Below are positions 8,143 through 17,146 of a stretch of 64,000 bases of DNA, piece by piece; the first letter of the stretch is position 1, and each line of letters begins with the position of its first letter. The translations under genes were made by a program, and so were the position numbers. The notes under the pieces are model-generated. The model saw only the letters and a program-made list of their open reading frames with translations, had not been told where the DNA came from and searched no databases. This DNA is from an uncultured Ruminiclostridium sp. (GTDB lineage: Bacteria > Bacillota > Clostridia > Oscillospirales > Ruminococcaceae): positions 124,001-188,000 of the forward strand of contig CANQIB010000001.1 in the NCBI GenBank assembly GCA_947623915.1, given 5' to 3'.

Positions 8143-9816
8143 TTGCTTAGAGAACTTTATATAGAAAATTTGGCGATAATTGAAAAGGCGTCTGTCGCCT
8201 TCGGAGATAAGCTGAATGTTTTTACGGGCGAGACCGGCGCGGGAAAGAGTATTCTTATCGGCGGCATAAACGCGGTGCTGGGCGCGCGCGTAAATAAGGA
8301 TATAGTGCGGGCGGGAGCGGAAAAGGCAGTTGTTACCGCGTTGTTTGATTATATACCGAACGCGGTGAGAAATACGCTTGAAGAAAACGGATATGTATGC
8401 GAAGATGAGCTTTTGCTGCAAAGGGAAATATACCGCGACGGTAAAAGTACGGCACGCATAAACGGAAAAACCGCGACTGCCGCCATTCTTAAAGAAACTG
8501 CGGGAGAACTCATAAGCATACACGGTCAGCATGATAATCTTTTGCTTATGAGCAACGACAGACAAAGGGATATACTGGATAATTACGGTCATACCGAAGC
8601 GGCTCTGGAGGAATATCGCGGCGTTTTCAGAGAGTTTTCTTCGCTGTCACGGCAGATAAAAAAGCTGTCGGAGAGCGACAGTCTGCAAAAGGAAAGGGCG
8701 GAGCTGCTGCGACAGAAAGTAAAAGAGATAGACGAGTACAAATTTTCCGAGGGGGAAGAGGCGGAAGTCACCGAGCAGCTTAATAAGCTGCGGAATTTTG
8801 AGGCGGTGCAAAGCGGTATATTCGGCGCGCTGTACGCCATTTCCGGCGACGATGAAAACGACGGCGCATACCGTCGGCTGAAAAACGCGCGTGAGCTTAT
8901 CGGATCGCTTTCCGACAGTATCCCGTCGCTGAATTCCGTTTCAGACAGATTAAAGGACCTTTTGTTTGAGCTGGAGGATATACGCGAGGAGATCGCCGAC
9001 TGCCTCCCCGGAAGCGCGGACGACGCCGAAGCCTCGCTCGAATATTACGAGGACAGAATGAGCAATATCCTGCGGCTAAAGCGCAAGTATTCCGTTGATT
9101 TGGACGAGCTGCTTGCACAAAACGAAGAATGGCGCAGGGAACTGTATGAGATAGATAACAGCGACGACGTTATAGGTCGGCTGACCGAACAGCGGCGCGA
9201 AAAGGGAGAGCAGCTCAAAAAGCTGGCGGCAAGGCTCACGGATATGAGGAAGACCGCCGCAGATACTCTTTCAAAAAGGATAGCCGAGGAGCTTGCGTTT
9301 TTGGATATGCCGGATATACGGCTGGTTTTCGATATAAAGCAGGACAAGGTAACGCTTAGCGGAATGGATACGGTGGAGATGTTGGTATCCGTGAACAAAG
9401 GCGAAGAACTGAAGCCTATAAATAAGATAGCGTCCGGCGGCGAGCTTTCAAGGATTATGCTGGCTATAAAAAACGTGCTGGCGGACAGCGACAACATACA
9501 AACGATGATCTTTGACGAGATAGATACCGGAATAAGCGGACACGCCGCGCAAAAGGTTGGGATAAAGCTGCACCAGACGGCGAAGAGCAGACAGATACTC
9601 TGCGTCACTCATCTGGCACAGATAGCCGCCATGGCGGATACACATCTGCTTATCAAAAAATCGACCGATAACGACAGAACATTTACCGGTATAACCGCGC
9701 TGGATTTTGAGGGAAGAAAAAAAGAAATAGCAAGGATAATCTCAGGCGATGAAAACAGCGGCATTTCGCTCGAAAACGCAGAGGAGCTGCTGAAACGCCG
9801 CGACTTAGACATTTAA
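8143..9816 (+). CDS. recN: DNA repair protein RecN
   Basis: SMC-like ATPase that gathers and protects double-strand break ends. Walker A GETGAGKS lies at 29-36, a long coiled coil in the middle, the ABC signature ASGGELSR at about 430 and Walker B IFDEIDTGISG shortly after. I choose TTG 8143 because AGGAGG at 8127-8132 sits 10 nt upstream and RecN proteins begin with the LRELYIENLAII strand; the upstream ATG at 8092 lies inside argR. It has normal length (557) and is the last gene of the operon, followed by a terminator. Confidence 0.94.
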   Translation: MLRELYIENLAIIEKASVAFGDKLNVFTGETGAGKSILIGGINAVLGARVNKDIVRAGAEKAVVTALFDYIPNAVRNTLEENGYVCEDELLLQREIYRDGKSTARINGKTATAAILKETAGELISIHGQHDNLLLMSNDRQRDILDNYGHTEAALEEYRGVFREFSSLSRQIKKLSESDSLQKERAELLRQKVKEIDEYKFSEGEEAEVTEQLNKLRNFEAVQSGIFGALYAISGDDENDGAYRRLKNARELIGSLSDSIPSLNSVSDRLKDLLFELEDIREEIADCLPGSADDAEASLEYYEDRMSNILRLKRKYSVDLDELLAQNEEWRRELYEIDNSDDVIGRLTEQRREKGEQLKKLAARLTDMRKTAADTLSKRIAEELAFLDMPDIRLVFDIKQDKVTLSGMDTVEMLVSVNKGEELKPINKIASGGELSRIMLAIKNVLADSDNIQTMIFDEIDTGISGHAAQKVGIKLHQTAKSRQILCVTHLAQIAAMADTHLLIKKSTDNDRTFTGITALDFEGRKKEIARIISGDENSGISLENAEELLKRRDLDI

Positions 9817-9847
9817 GCTACGGCTTACAAAAGCATAAATACATTTG

Positions 9848-9879
9848 AACCGCTCGACTGAAAAGTCGGGCGGTTTTTG
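9848..9879 (+). terminator. Rho-independent terminator after recN
   Basis: A 12-bp stem (9848-9859 with 9864-9875, one G-T pair) is capped by a GAAA tetraloop and runs into TTTTT. It separates the housekeeping operon from spoIIGA. Confidence 0.9.
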
Positions 9880-9920
9880 TCATATATTGACCGTAAATAT
9901 GGGAGTTCGTCCCCGCAATA

Positions 9921-9953
9921 TCGACCTTTTTCTCGGTCAAGGGAGAGTATAAT
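9921..9953 (+). promoter_or_regulatory. Candidate Spo0A-activated promoter of spoIIGA-sigE
   Basis: TATAAT lies at 9948-9953, but no -35 is found at the usual distance. A TCGACC lies at 9921-9926, giving a 21-bp spacer. In B. subtilis the spoIIG promoter has an over-long (22-bp) spacer and needs Spo0A bound over the -35; the geometry here is similar. The reverse complement of 9918-9926 resembles a 0A box only loosely (5 of 7), so the assignment is tentative. Confidence 0.35.
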
Positions 9954-9970
9954 TAAACAGGGGCGGAAAA

Positions 9971-10804
9971 ATGATAATATATGTTGATGTGCTGTTTATT
10001 ATTAACCTTTATGTTACATATTTTGAATTGCTTGCGGTTAGCGCGTTCACTCACCGAAGAATAAAAACGGCAAGAATGATATTTGCCGCGTCGTTGGGCG
10101 GCGCGGCGGCTTTTACGATTTTTTTGCCGCAGGACAATGTTCCGCTTACGGCGGCGATAAAGCTGTTTTCCTGCGTTTTGGTAACTCTTGCGGCGTTCGG
10201 CTTTAAAAACCTAAAGGCGTTTTTAAAGGATATACTGTGGGTGCTTTCGGTAAACTTTATTTTTGCGGGAGTAATGCTGGGGATAAGCCTTTTTGCGGCG
10301 CCGCTGAAAATGATATATTCCAACGGAGCGGTATATTTCAACATTGATTTTCTTACGCTCGTTTTGTGTACCGCAGCCGCCTATTTCCTTATTCGAGCGG
10401 TAAGGTATCTGTTGGATAAAAACGGCAGGGCGGACGGGAGCTATAAGGTGTTTATCGAAAAAAACGGGCGTTCGGTCACTTTGGACGCGTTGTCCGATAC
10501 CGGCAACGGTTTGGTGGACTGGTTCAGCGGGCTGCCCGTGATAATTTGCAGGAAAAACGCCTGTGAAAATATTTCGCCGTGTGAGATTTCCGACGAAAAG
10601 CTGCCGGAATATGTAAACGGCGTGAGGATATTGCCGTTTAATACGGTAAGCTCAGGCGGATTCGTTTATGCCTTTAAAGCGGACAACATTGTTATTTCCG
10701 ATATAAAAAGCTGCAAAGAATACCGCGTAAACGCGCTCATAGGCATCTCGCCGAATTCTTTGCAGGAGTATGACGCTATCTTTAACCCGAAAATTCTTGT
10801 ATGA
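9971..10804 (+). CDS. spoIIGA: Sigma-E processing peptidase SpoIIGA
   Basis: SpoIIGA is the membrane aspartic protease that cleaves the pro-sequence of SigE in the mother cell after asymmetric septation. About five hydrophobic helices fill residues 1-145, followed by a cytoplasmic protease domain with the active-site motif LSDTGNGL (DTGN at 176-179) and ISPNSL near the end. The length (277) is close to the family norm of about 300. sigE follows 22 bp downstream, as in B. subtilis. Confidence 0.93.
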   Translation: MIIYVDVLFIINLYVTYFELLAVSAFTHRRIKTARMIFAASLGGAAAFTIFLPQDNVPLTAAIKLFSCVLVTLAAFGFKNLKAFLKDILWVLSVNFIFAGVMLGISLFAAPLKMIYSNGAVYFNIDFLTLVLCTAAAYFLIRAVRYLLDKNGRADGSYKVFIEKNGRSVTLDALSDTGNGLVDWFSGLPVIICRKNACENISPCEISDEKLPEYVNGVRILPFNTVSSGGFVYAFKADNIVISDIKSCKEYRVNALIGISPNSLQEYDAIFNPKILV

Positions 10805-10826
10805 AATTGAAAGGACGGTATGTGGA

Positions 10827-11540
10827 ATGACACGGGTAGGAATGATATTGCGCAGGATAATGATAAAACTGCACATCGACGGGGGAGCCGAGATAGATTA
10901 TATAAACGGCTCCGAATCGCTTCCGCCTCCGCTCAGTCCGGAGGAGGAAAACCGAGCGTTCGCGCTTTTAAAAACGGATTTCGCACGCGGACGCGAAATG
11001 CTGATAGTACATAATCTACGGCTTGTAGTGTATATCGCCAAAAAATTTGACGGCACGGGAGTGGGGATAGAGGACCTTATTTCCATAGGAACGATAGGTC
11101 TTATCAAGGCGGTAAACACTTTCAGCGTAGAGAAAAATATAAAGCTCGCCACGTATGCCTCCCGCTGTATCGAAAATGAAATACTTATGTATCTCAGAAA
11201 AACCAGTCAGCAAAAATACGAGGTGTCGATAGACGAGCCTTTGAACGTGGACTGGGACGGCAACGAACTGCTTTTATCCGATATTTTGGGTACGGATAAC
11301 GATACCGTAAACGCAAATATCGAAAACGAGGTAGAGCGCAAAATGCTGCTTAAAGCGGTAGACGGGCTCGACGACCGAGAAAAGCTGATAATGGAGCTGC
11401 GGTTCGGTTTAAATAACCGCCCCGAAAAGACTCAAAAGGAAGTAGCGGATATGATAGGAATATCTCAAAGCTACATTTCCCGTTTGGAAAAGCGGATAAT
11501 AAAGCGGCTCAAAAAGGAGATGGAGCGGCTGTGCAGCTGA
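10827..11540 (+). CDS. sigE: RNA polymerase sporulation sigma factor SigE
   Basis: Early mother-cell sigma factor. Residues after about 20 match SigE closely: [75 protein letters not shown] and the region 4.2 helix [18 protein letters not shown]. The first 25 or so residues ([16 protein letters not shown]) form the amphipathic pro-sequence that SpoIIGA removes. The start ATG at 10827 is supported by AAGGA at 10811-10815; a further in-frame ATG at 10842 would truncate the pro-sequence, and an upstream one lies within spoIIGA. sigG, the usual neighbour, is not present here. Confidence 0.93.
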   Translation: MTRVGMILRRIMIKLHIDGGAEIDYINGSESLPPPLSPEEENRAFALLKTDFARGREMLIVHNLRLVVYIAKKFDGTGVGIEDLISIGTIGLIKAVNTFSVEKNIKLATYASRCIENEILMYLRKTSQQKYEVSIDEPLNVDWDGNELLLSDILGTDNDTVNANIENEVERKMLLKAVDGLDDREKLIMELRFGLNNRPEKTQKEVADMIGISQSYISRLEKRIIKRLKKEMERLCS

Positions 11541-11548
11541 GCCGCGGC

Positions 11549-13138
11549 TTATCTTCCCATTACCGCCATGGCGCATTTTATTCCGTCGATAGCCGCGGTG
11601 ACTATCCCTCCGGCGTAGCCCGCGCCCTCTCCGCACGGGTAAAGACCTGCCGCGCTTACCGATTGCAGATCGTTCGAGCGTGTTATCCTTATGGGTGACG
11701 AGCTGCGTGTTTCGGGACCGGTAAGCACGGCGTCGGGATCTTTAAAACAGCTTATCTTCCGCCCGAAAAGTCCGAGCGCGCACCTTAACGAGCTGCATAC
11801 AAATTCCGGCAGGTATTCCTCAGGTCTGACAAAACGCGTTCCCGGTCGGTATGACGGCTCCGTTTTTCCGAATGAGCGGGGAAGAGTGTTTTCGGTAAAT
11901 GCTCCTAAGGTAGTGACCGGCGCGCTGTAATCCGCTCCGGCGGCAAAAAATGCGGCGCGTTCTATCTTTCTTTGAAATTCTATTCCGGCGGTTATTTCAT
12001 TACTGCCGAAATCACTCGGAACAACTCCCACCAGCAGCGCGCTGTTGGCGTTTTTACCGTCGCGCGCAAAGTTGCTCATGCCGTTGGTGACGATACTTTC
12101 TTTTTCCGATGACGAAGCTATAACGCTGCCGCCGGGACACATACAAAAGCTGTAGACCCCTCTGCCGTTCGGCAGGTGGACAGCCAGCTTGTAATCGGCT
12201 GCTCCAAGCGCTTTTTCGGCGTAGTATTCGCCGTACATCGAGCGGTTTAGCTGTTCTTGAGTATGCTCTATCCTCATGCCGACCGAAAAATTCTTTTGCT
12301 CAAGCATTATCCCCTTATCCCGCATGAGATAAAAAACGTCCCGCGCGCTGTGACCGCAGGCGAGTATTATGCTGTCGGTTTCCACCGTATATTCGGTATT
12401 ATCTTTTATATAAGACGCCGAGCATATCTTTGAGCCGGTCAACGCAAAGTCGTTAAACCTTGCGCCGAAGATGACCTCTCCGCCCATAGCGATAATATCG
12501 CGCCTTATGCTTTTGACGGTTTCGCGCAGCTTATCCGTTCCTATATGAGGTTTTGACTGATACATTATCTCCCGCGGCGCACCGTGGCGTACAAGCTCGC
12601 TGAAAACGGTAAACGTCAGCGGGCTGTTTATTCCCGTGGTGAGTTTTCCGTCGGAAAACGTACCCGCGCCGCCCTCGCCGAACTGCACGTTGCTTTCCTC
12701 GTCCAACACGCCCGTTTTGCAAAACAGCTTTACCTTTTCGCCTCTCCTGTCCGCGTCGTCGCCTCTTTCGAGCACTATGGGCTTAACGCCGCATTGTGCG
12801 AGATAAAGCGCCGCGAACATTCCGGCAGGACCGAAGCCTACCACTATCGGTCTTTTTTTAAGACTGCCCGCGGCGGGAGCTTTCCACACCTGCGGGGTAT
12901 AAACGGACAGCTTTTTGTTGTGCTTTAAAAGCTCTTTTTCCCGCTTTTTATCGGTAAGGTCAAACGCGACCGACAAAACAAAATGTATATCGTCTTTTTT
13001 CCGTGCGTCAACCGATTTTTTCAGCAGGGTAAGCCCGACCAGCTCTTTCGGCGCGATTTTCAGCTTGGCTGCGATGTATTCCGTCAGCCATTCGTCGTTA
13101 TAGTTTATGGGAGCGTTTATGTCGGAATATTTATACAT
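11549..13138 (-). CDS. NAD(P)/FAD-dependent oxidoreductase (COG2509-type)
   Basis: A 529-residue flavoprotein with an N-terminal 90-residue domain, a Rossmann FAD-binding motif VVGFGPAGMFAALYLAQ (GFGPAG at 101-106) and a C-terminal FAD-contacting stretch YPCGEGAGYAGGIVTAAIDG. It matches the uncharacterised FAD-dependent dehydrogenases of COG2509, which have no defined substrate. It overlaps the end of the upstream flavoprotein gene (13131-14363) by 8 bp, so the two are probably co-translated. It faces sigE convergently with 8 bp between the stops; no terminator is obvious there. Confidence 0.88.
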   Translation of the reverse strand: MYKYSDINAPINYNDEWLTEYIAAKLKIAPKELVGLTLLKKSVDARKKDDIHFVLSVAFDLTDKKREKELLKHNKKLSVYTPQVWKAPAAGSLKKRPIVVGFGPAGMFAALYLAQCGVKPIVLERGDDADRRGEKVKLFCKTGVLDEESNVQFGEGGAGTFSDGKLTTGINSPLTFTVFSELVRHGAPREIMYQSKPHIGTDKLRETVKSIRRDIIAMGGEVIFGARFNDFALTGSKICSASYIKDNTEYTVETDSIILACGHSARDVFYLMRDKGIMLEQKNFSVGMRIEHTQEQLNRSMYGEYYAEKALGAADYKLAVHLPNGRGVYSFCMCPGGSVIASSSEKESIVTNGMSNFARDGKNANSALLVGVVPSDFGSNEITAGIEFQRKIERAAFFAAGADYSAPVTTLGAFTENTLPRSFGKTEPSYRPGTRFVRPEEYLPEFVCSSLRCALGLFGRKISCFKDPDAVLTGPETRSSSPIRITRSNDLQSVSAAGLYPCGEGAGYAGGIVTAAIDGIKCAMAVMGR

Positions 13139-14363
13139 TTTTTCCTCCGTTTAGATAGCGTGACGCGGCTTTTCCGGCGGTATAACCGCTCCTCCACGCC
13201 CAGTCCAGGTTGTACCCTCCGCAGTATCCGCAAATATTAAGTATCTCTCCGCAGAAGAACAGCCCCGACATTAACAGGGACGAAAGTCCTTTCCCGACTT
13301 CGTTTGACGGTATGCCGCCAAGGGTGGACTGTGCAAGGCTCCAATCGGACACGCCCGTTACGGGAAAACGCCAATCCTTTATCTTTCTTGCAAGAGACGA
13401 AATATCGCTTTTGCTCAGCGTGCCGCAAAGCGCGGTATGGTCGATATTAGCCGTTCTCAAAATCTGCAAGCCTATTCGCTTGTGCATAAGGCAGGTGAGC
13501 AGCTCATCGCAGGAAAGGTTGTTCCTTAGCTGTTTGGTGGCGCTCAGTATAGCCGTCAGCCCGTTTATATCCGTATCCGGCGCGGCGTCCAGCGATACGG
13601 TGCAGTTTCCTATATGCTCGGCCGCCGCCAAGGACAGATCGAAAATACATATTCCCGACAACGCGCCGTCCGCAAACTGCACCTCGCCGCGTTTAGAATC
13701 GATTATTTTTCCGTTTACATATAGCGACGCTTTGGCGTACATTCGCAGCCCTTTAAGGGATTTTACAAGGTTTATTTCCGTTCTTAAAGGGGCAAGCGCC
13801 GGATAAAGCTCGGTAACGGTATGTCCCAGTCCTTGTGCCAGCGCAAAACCGCTGCCGTCGCTGCCGAACGACGGAGCGGCGCGTCCGCCGGTCGCAAGTA
13901 TTACGCTTTTCGCAAGGTAAGTTTCACGGTTTGTTTCCAGTATGAACAAACCGTTTTCTTTTTTTATCCCTGAAATAAAGCTGTCGGTCAATGTGTTTAC
14001 CCCGCAGGAATTTGCTTTATATCTTAAAGCGTCCAGCACCGACGAGGCGGTCATGCTGTGCGGATATATCCTGCCGTCGCGGTCGGTCCTTGTGATAAGA
14101 CCGGCGCTTTTAAAAAATTCAACGGTTTCGGGAGAGTCCAGATGCTCCGTCAGCTCGCGGTCGCCGCTGTAGCACTCCGCGCAAACTTCGACGTTTGACA
14201 GATTGCAGCGCCCGTTGCCGGTGGATAAGATCTTTTTGCCTACACGCGGCAGACGTTCAAAAACGGTTATTTGGCTGCTGCCGGACTGTGCCGCGCCTAT
14301 CGCGGCGGCTAAGCCGGATGCTCCGCCGCCTACGACGGCAATATCGGTACTGTTGTTTTTCAT
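13131..14363 (-). CDS. HI0933-like NAD(P)/FAD-dependent oxidoreductase (BaiN/YhiN type)
   Basis: This 410-residue flavoprotein of the HI0933 family starts with the dinucleotide-binding motif VVGGGASGLAAAIGAA (GGGASG at 12-17), followed by KKILSTGNGRCNLSN, the family signature. The C-terminus carries GEILNICGYCGGYNLDWAWRSG, also typical. Members include BaiN, proposed to reduce bile-acid intermediates in Clostridium; most are uncharacterised, so no substrate is assigned. It is transcribed from its own promoter, divergently from the MarR gene, and followed by the second flavoprotein with an 8-bp overlap. Confidence 0.9.
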   Translation of the reverse strand: MKNNSTDIAVVGGGASGLAAAIGAAQSGSSQITVFERLPRVGKKILSTGNGRCNLSNVEVCAECYSGDRELTEHLDSPETVEFFKSAGLITRTDRDGRIYPHSMTASSVLDALRYKANSCGVNTLTDSFISGIKKENGLFILETNRETYLAKSVILATGGRAAPSFGSDGSGFALAQGLGHTVTELYPALAPLRTEINLVKSLKGLRMYAKASLYVNGKIIDSKRGEVQFADGALSGICIFDLSLAAAEHIGNCTVSLDAAPDTDINGLTAILSATKQLRNNLSCDELLTCLMHKRIGLQILRTANIDHTALCGTLSKSDISSLARKIKDWRFPVTGVSDWSLAQSTLGGIPSNEVGKGLSSLLMSGLFFCGEILNICGYCGGYNLDWAWRSGYTAGKAASRYLNGGKNV

Positions 14364-14410
14364 AATGACCTCATAATATCCGAGTTAATTTAAATTCCGT
14401 TAATAAAACA

Positions 14411-14439
14411 AGTATAACATATATTTGAAATATTGGCAA
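14411..14439 (-). promoter_or_regulatory. Sigma-A promoter of the flavoprotein pair
   Basis: On the minus strand, TTGCCA (14439-14434), a 17-bp spacer and TATACT (14416-14411) lie about 50 bp upstream of the HI0933-like gene. The 7-bp inverted repeat AAGTCCG/CGGACTT at 14439-14459 abuts its -35. It sits between this promoter and the divergent MarR gene and could be an operator; that is inference. Confidence 0.6.
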
Positions 14440-14523
14440 GTCCGAGAAATGCGGACTTTTGCCGTAAACTGCTGAATATTTCATAAGATCAAATCGACGT
14501 GAACGTGTATACGGAGGCAAACG

Positions 14524-14973
14524 ATGAATGACAGAATAAGAAGGCTCATATTATCATACGGGAAGATAAATACGCCTAATATACATACCGAGTCAAACGG
14601 ATTCAATGCCAGCGAAACGGGGGTGCTGTGGGCTATCGCTCAAATATCCTATGCCGCACCTCAAACCGAGCTGTTTTCGCTCGGCGAGCTGAACAAGCGG
14701 CTGAACTATACCCGCCCTAATCTTTCACAGACGATAAATAAGCTGCAAGACAAGGGGATAGTGGAACGCACGGTACAGGAAAACGACAGGCGAGCGACCG
14801 CCATCTTCCTTACCGAAAAGGGAAAGGAGCTTATGCAGAAAAAGCAGCGCGCTGTTATCGAAAAGTTTGAAAGGGTGCTTAGCGATATCGGAGAAGAAAA
14901 CACCGAACGATTTTTAGAGCTTTTTGAAATATTCGCGGAATCTTTTCGGAAGAACAAAATATATGATGTTTGA
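14524..14973 (+). CDS. MarR family transcriptional regulator
   Basis: A 149-residue MarR-type winged-helix protein. The recognition region reads FSLGELNKRLNYTRPNLSQTINKLQDKGIVERT, followed by the wing ENDRRATAIFLTEKGKELM, the standard MarR pattern. MarR proteins are dimers that repress nearby genes and release DNA on binding small phenolic or oxidant ligands; the ligand is unknown here. The divergent neighbour encodes two flavoproteins, a common arrangement for a MarR target. The start at 14524 has CGGAGG upstream. It ends just before the repeat element at 14990. Confidence 0.9.
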   Translation: MNDRIRRLILSYGKINTPNIHTESNGFNASETGVLWAIAQISYAAPQTELFSLGELNKRLNYTRPNLSQTINKLQDKGIVERTVQENDRRATAIFLTEKGKELMQKKQRAVIEKFERVLSDIGEENTERFLELFEIFAESFRKNKIYDV

Positions 14974-14989
14974 CTTTTGCTCATTCGAC

Positions 14990-15269
14990 GGCGGCTTTAC
15001 AATGTAAGGCCGCTCAGCTTGTCGAAAAACCCTCCCTATGGTCGGATTTTCCGACAAGCTGACAAAAAATCGGTGATACCGCATAAGCGGTATCGCTCGA
15101 TTTTTGCCGCGCTTTGCGCGGCTCTTATCAAACTTGAGGGTGAAAACCCTGATGGTTTTCCCCGTGAACTTTCCGCCGAACGGTGGACAGTTTTAAACTC
15201 AACTCTTTCCTTCCGCTTTATATTGACCTTTTTCTACAGACTGGGCGGCTTTACAATGTAAGGCCGCTC
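14990..15269 (+). repeat. Hairpin-rich palindromic repeat element bounded by two identical 26-bp copies
   Basis: This non-coding stretch in the 382-bp gap between the MarR gene and aspS contains five nested or adjacent inverted repeats. These are a 10-bp hairpin at 14991-15013; CAGCTTGTCG at 15015-15024 pairing with 15052-15061; an 18-bp stem with one bulge at 15065-15105; a perfect 7-bp stem GCCGCGC/GCGCGGC at 15106-15122; and the same 10-bp hairpin again at 15245-15267. The first and last hairpins belong to exact 26-bp direct repeats (14990-15015 and 15244-15269). The open frames across it follow the palindromes and lack ribosome sites, so I read it as a small non-autonomous mobile or REP-like element, not a gene. 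Confidence 0.6.
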
Positions 15270-15274
15270 TTTTT
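15245..15274 (+). terminator. Rho-independent terminator upstream of aspS
   Basis: A 10-bp stem starting GCGGC at 15245 and ending GCCGC at 15267, with loop AAT, is followed by TCTTTTT. It is identical to the hairpin at 14991-15013, which lacks the T run. Confidence 0.7.
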
Positions 15275-15287
15275 ATATAAAATGCTC

Positions 15288-15316
15288 TTGTTTTTTCGAC
15301 TGAAATGTGATAAAAT
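15288..15316 (+). promoter_or_regulatory. Sigma-A promoter of aspS
   Basis: TTGTTT (15288-15293), 17-bp spacer, TAAAAT (15311-15316), 40 bp before the aspS start. The leader is too short for a T-box. Confidence 0.55.
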
Positions 15317-15355
15317 ATTTGTTGAAAATTTTATCGTACCGAAAGGAAGTATATC

Positions 15356-17131
15356 ATGGCAGACACAATGAAGGGGCTGAAACGCACTCATTACTGCGGA
15401 GAGGTCGAGGGCGTCGGCGAGAGCGTGACCGTCGCCGGTTTTGTACAGAGAGTAAGAGATAAGGGCGGACTTGTTTTTATAGATCTCAGGGATCGCACGG
15501 GCATCGTTCAGCTCGTATTCGACGATACGGTAGATCCCGCCGTATTTGATAAAGCAAAGCAGGTAAAGAGCGAATATGTCCTTATGGCAAAAGGCGTTTT
15601 AAGAAAAAGAGAAAGCGTAAACACCGAGATAAAGACAGGCGACGTCGAGATAATCGTATCCGATCTCAGGATACTGTCCGCCGCGCAGACTCCTCCGTTT
15701 GAAATAGTCAACGACAGCAAGACCAACGAGGAATTAAGGCTGAAATACAGATATCTTGATCTTCGGCGCAGAAAGCTGCAAGAAAACCTTATAATGCGTC
15801 ATAAAATAGCCAAGGTGACGCGTGATTATTTTTATGATAACGGATTTTTGGAGATAGAAACTCCGATGATGATGAAGTCCACGCCGGAGGGCGCGCGCGA
15901 CTATCTTGTCCCCTCCAGACTGCACGAGGGAAAGTTTTACGCTTTGCCGCAATCCCCGCAGATATATAAACAACTGCTGATGATATCGGGATATGACCGT
16001 TACATCCAGCTTGCGAGATGTTTCCGTGACGAGGACGGACGCGCCGACAGACAGCCGGAATTTACCCAGATAGACCTTGAAATGTCGTTTATGGACGTAG
16101 ACGATATACTGGAGCTTACCGAGGGGTATGTAAAGACGCTTATGAAACAGGTCTTGGACACGGATATCCAAACTCCGCTGCTTCGTATGACATATAAGGA
16201 CGCTATGGAGCGTTACGGCTCGGACAAGCCCGACACAAGATTCGGCATGGAGATAAAGGATATTTCCAGACTCGTAAAGGACAGCGGATTTTCGGTGTTT
16301 TCCTCCGCAGTCGCCGCGGGAGGGAGCGTAAGGGCGATAGTTGCCGAAAATGCCGCTCAAACGCTTACGCGTAAGGAAATAGATAAACTGACAGAATTTG
16401 TGCGCGGAATAGGCGCGAAAGGCTTGGCATATATCCGCTGGGTAGACGATGAGCCTTCCTGCTCGTTCGGAAAATTCATGGCGCAGGGAGAGCTGGAGGC
16501 GATACTTGCCGAGCTCGGCTGCAAGAAAGGCGATGTGGCGCTTATCGTTGCCGATAAGAACAAGGTCACTCTTCCCGTGCTGGGAGCGTTGAGATTAAAA
16601 GTCGGAAAACAGATAGGGGCAATACCCGACGACGGATTTAATTTCCTGTGGATAACCGAATTTCCTTTCTTTGAGTGGGACGAGGACACGCAAAGCTGGC
16701 TTGCCATGCACCACCCGTTTACCATGCCGATGGAGGAGTGCTTGGACAGCTTGGACGACGATAAGGGCAGCGTAAGAGCAAAGGCGTTTGACCTTGTGGT
16801 AAACGGCACGGAGCTTTGCAGCGGCTCGATAAGAATAACCGACCCCGCTTTGCAGCAAAAGATGTTCCGCCTGCTCGGTCTTACCGATGAAGAAATTCAG
16901 GCTAAATTCGGTTTCCTGGTAGATGCGTACAAGTACGCGGCTCCGCCCCACGGGGGACTGGGGATAGGTCTGGACAGGCTTACCATGATGCTGTGCAAGG
17001 CGGAAAGTCTTCGCGACGTTATAGCTTTCCCGAAAGTGAAGGACGCGAGCGAGCTTATGTCGGAATGTCCTTCGACGGTAGACGACGCGCAGCTTGAAGA
17101 GCTGCATATCAAAACCACGGTGCAGCTTTAA
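15356..17131 (+). CDS. aspS: Aspartate--tRNA ligase
   Basis: Class IIb aminoacyl-tRNA synthetase charging tRNA-Asp. An N-terminal OB-fold anticodon-binding domain (about residues 1-110) is followed by motif 2, FRDEDGRADRQPEFTQID, the bacterial GAD insertion (about 290-420) and motif 3, GLGIGLDRL at 534-542. The 591-residue length is typical of bacterial AspRS. Whether it is discriminating or also charges tRNA-Asn cannot be told from this window. The start follows GAAAGGAAG. The downstream P-loop gene follows by 15 bp and is probably read through. Confidence 0.96.
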   Translation: MADTMKGLKRTHYCGEVEGVGESVTVAGFVQRVRDKGGLVFIDLRDRTGIVQLVFDDTVDPAVFDKAKQVKSEYVLMAKGVLRKRESVNTEIKTGDVEIIVSDLRILSAAQTPPFEIVNDSKTNEELRLKYRYLDLRRRKLQENLIMRHKIAKVTRDYFYDNGFLEIETPMMMKSTPEGARDYLVPSRLHEGKFYALPQSPQIYKQLLMISGYDRYIQLARCFRDEDGRADRQPEFTQIDLEMSFMDVDDILELTEGYVKTLMKQVLDTDIQTPLLRMTYKDAMERYGSDKPDTRFGMEIKDISRLVKDSGFSVFSSAVAAGGSVRAIVAENAAQTLTRKEIDKLTEFVRGIGAKGLAYIRWVDDEPSCSFGKFMAQGELEAILAELGCKKGDVALIVADKNKVTLPVLGALRLKVGKQIGAIPDDGFNFLWITEFPFFEWDEDTQSWLAMHHPFTMPMEECLDSLDDDKGSVRAKAFDLVVNGTELCSGSIRITDPALQQKMFRLLGLTDEEIQAKFGFLVDAYKYAAPPHGGLGIGLDRLTMMLCKAESLRDVIAFPKVKDASELMSECPSTVDDAQLEELHIKTTVQL

Positions 17132-17146
17132 CGAAAGGGACATTTA

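Noticed and set aside
14977-15261. 94-codon open frame (and a 62-codon one after it) across the repeat element
   Set aside because: The frame follows the palindromic sequence, has no ribosome site and includes the terminator copy; it is not a gene.
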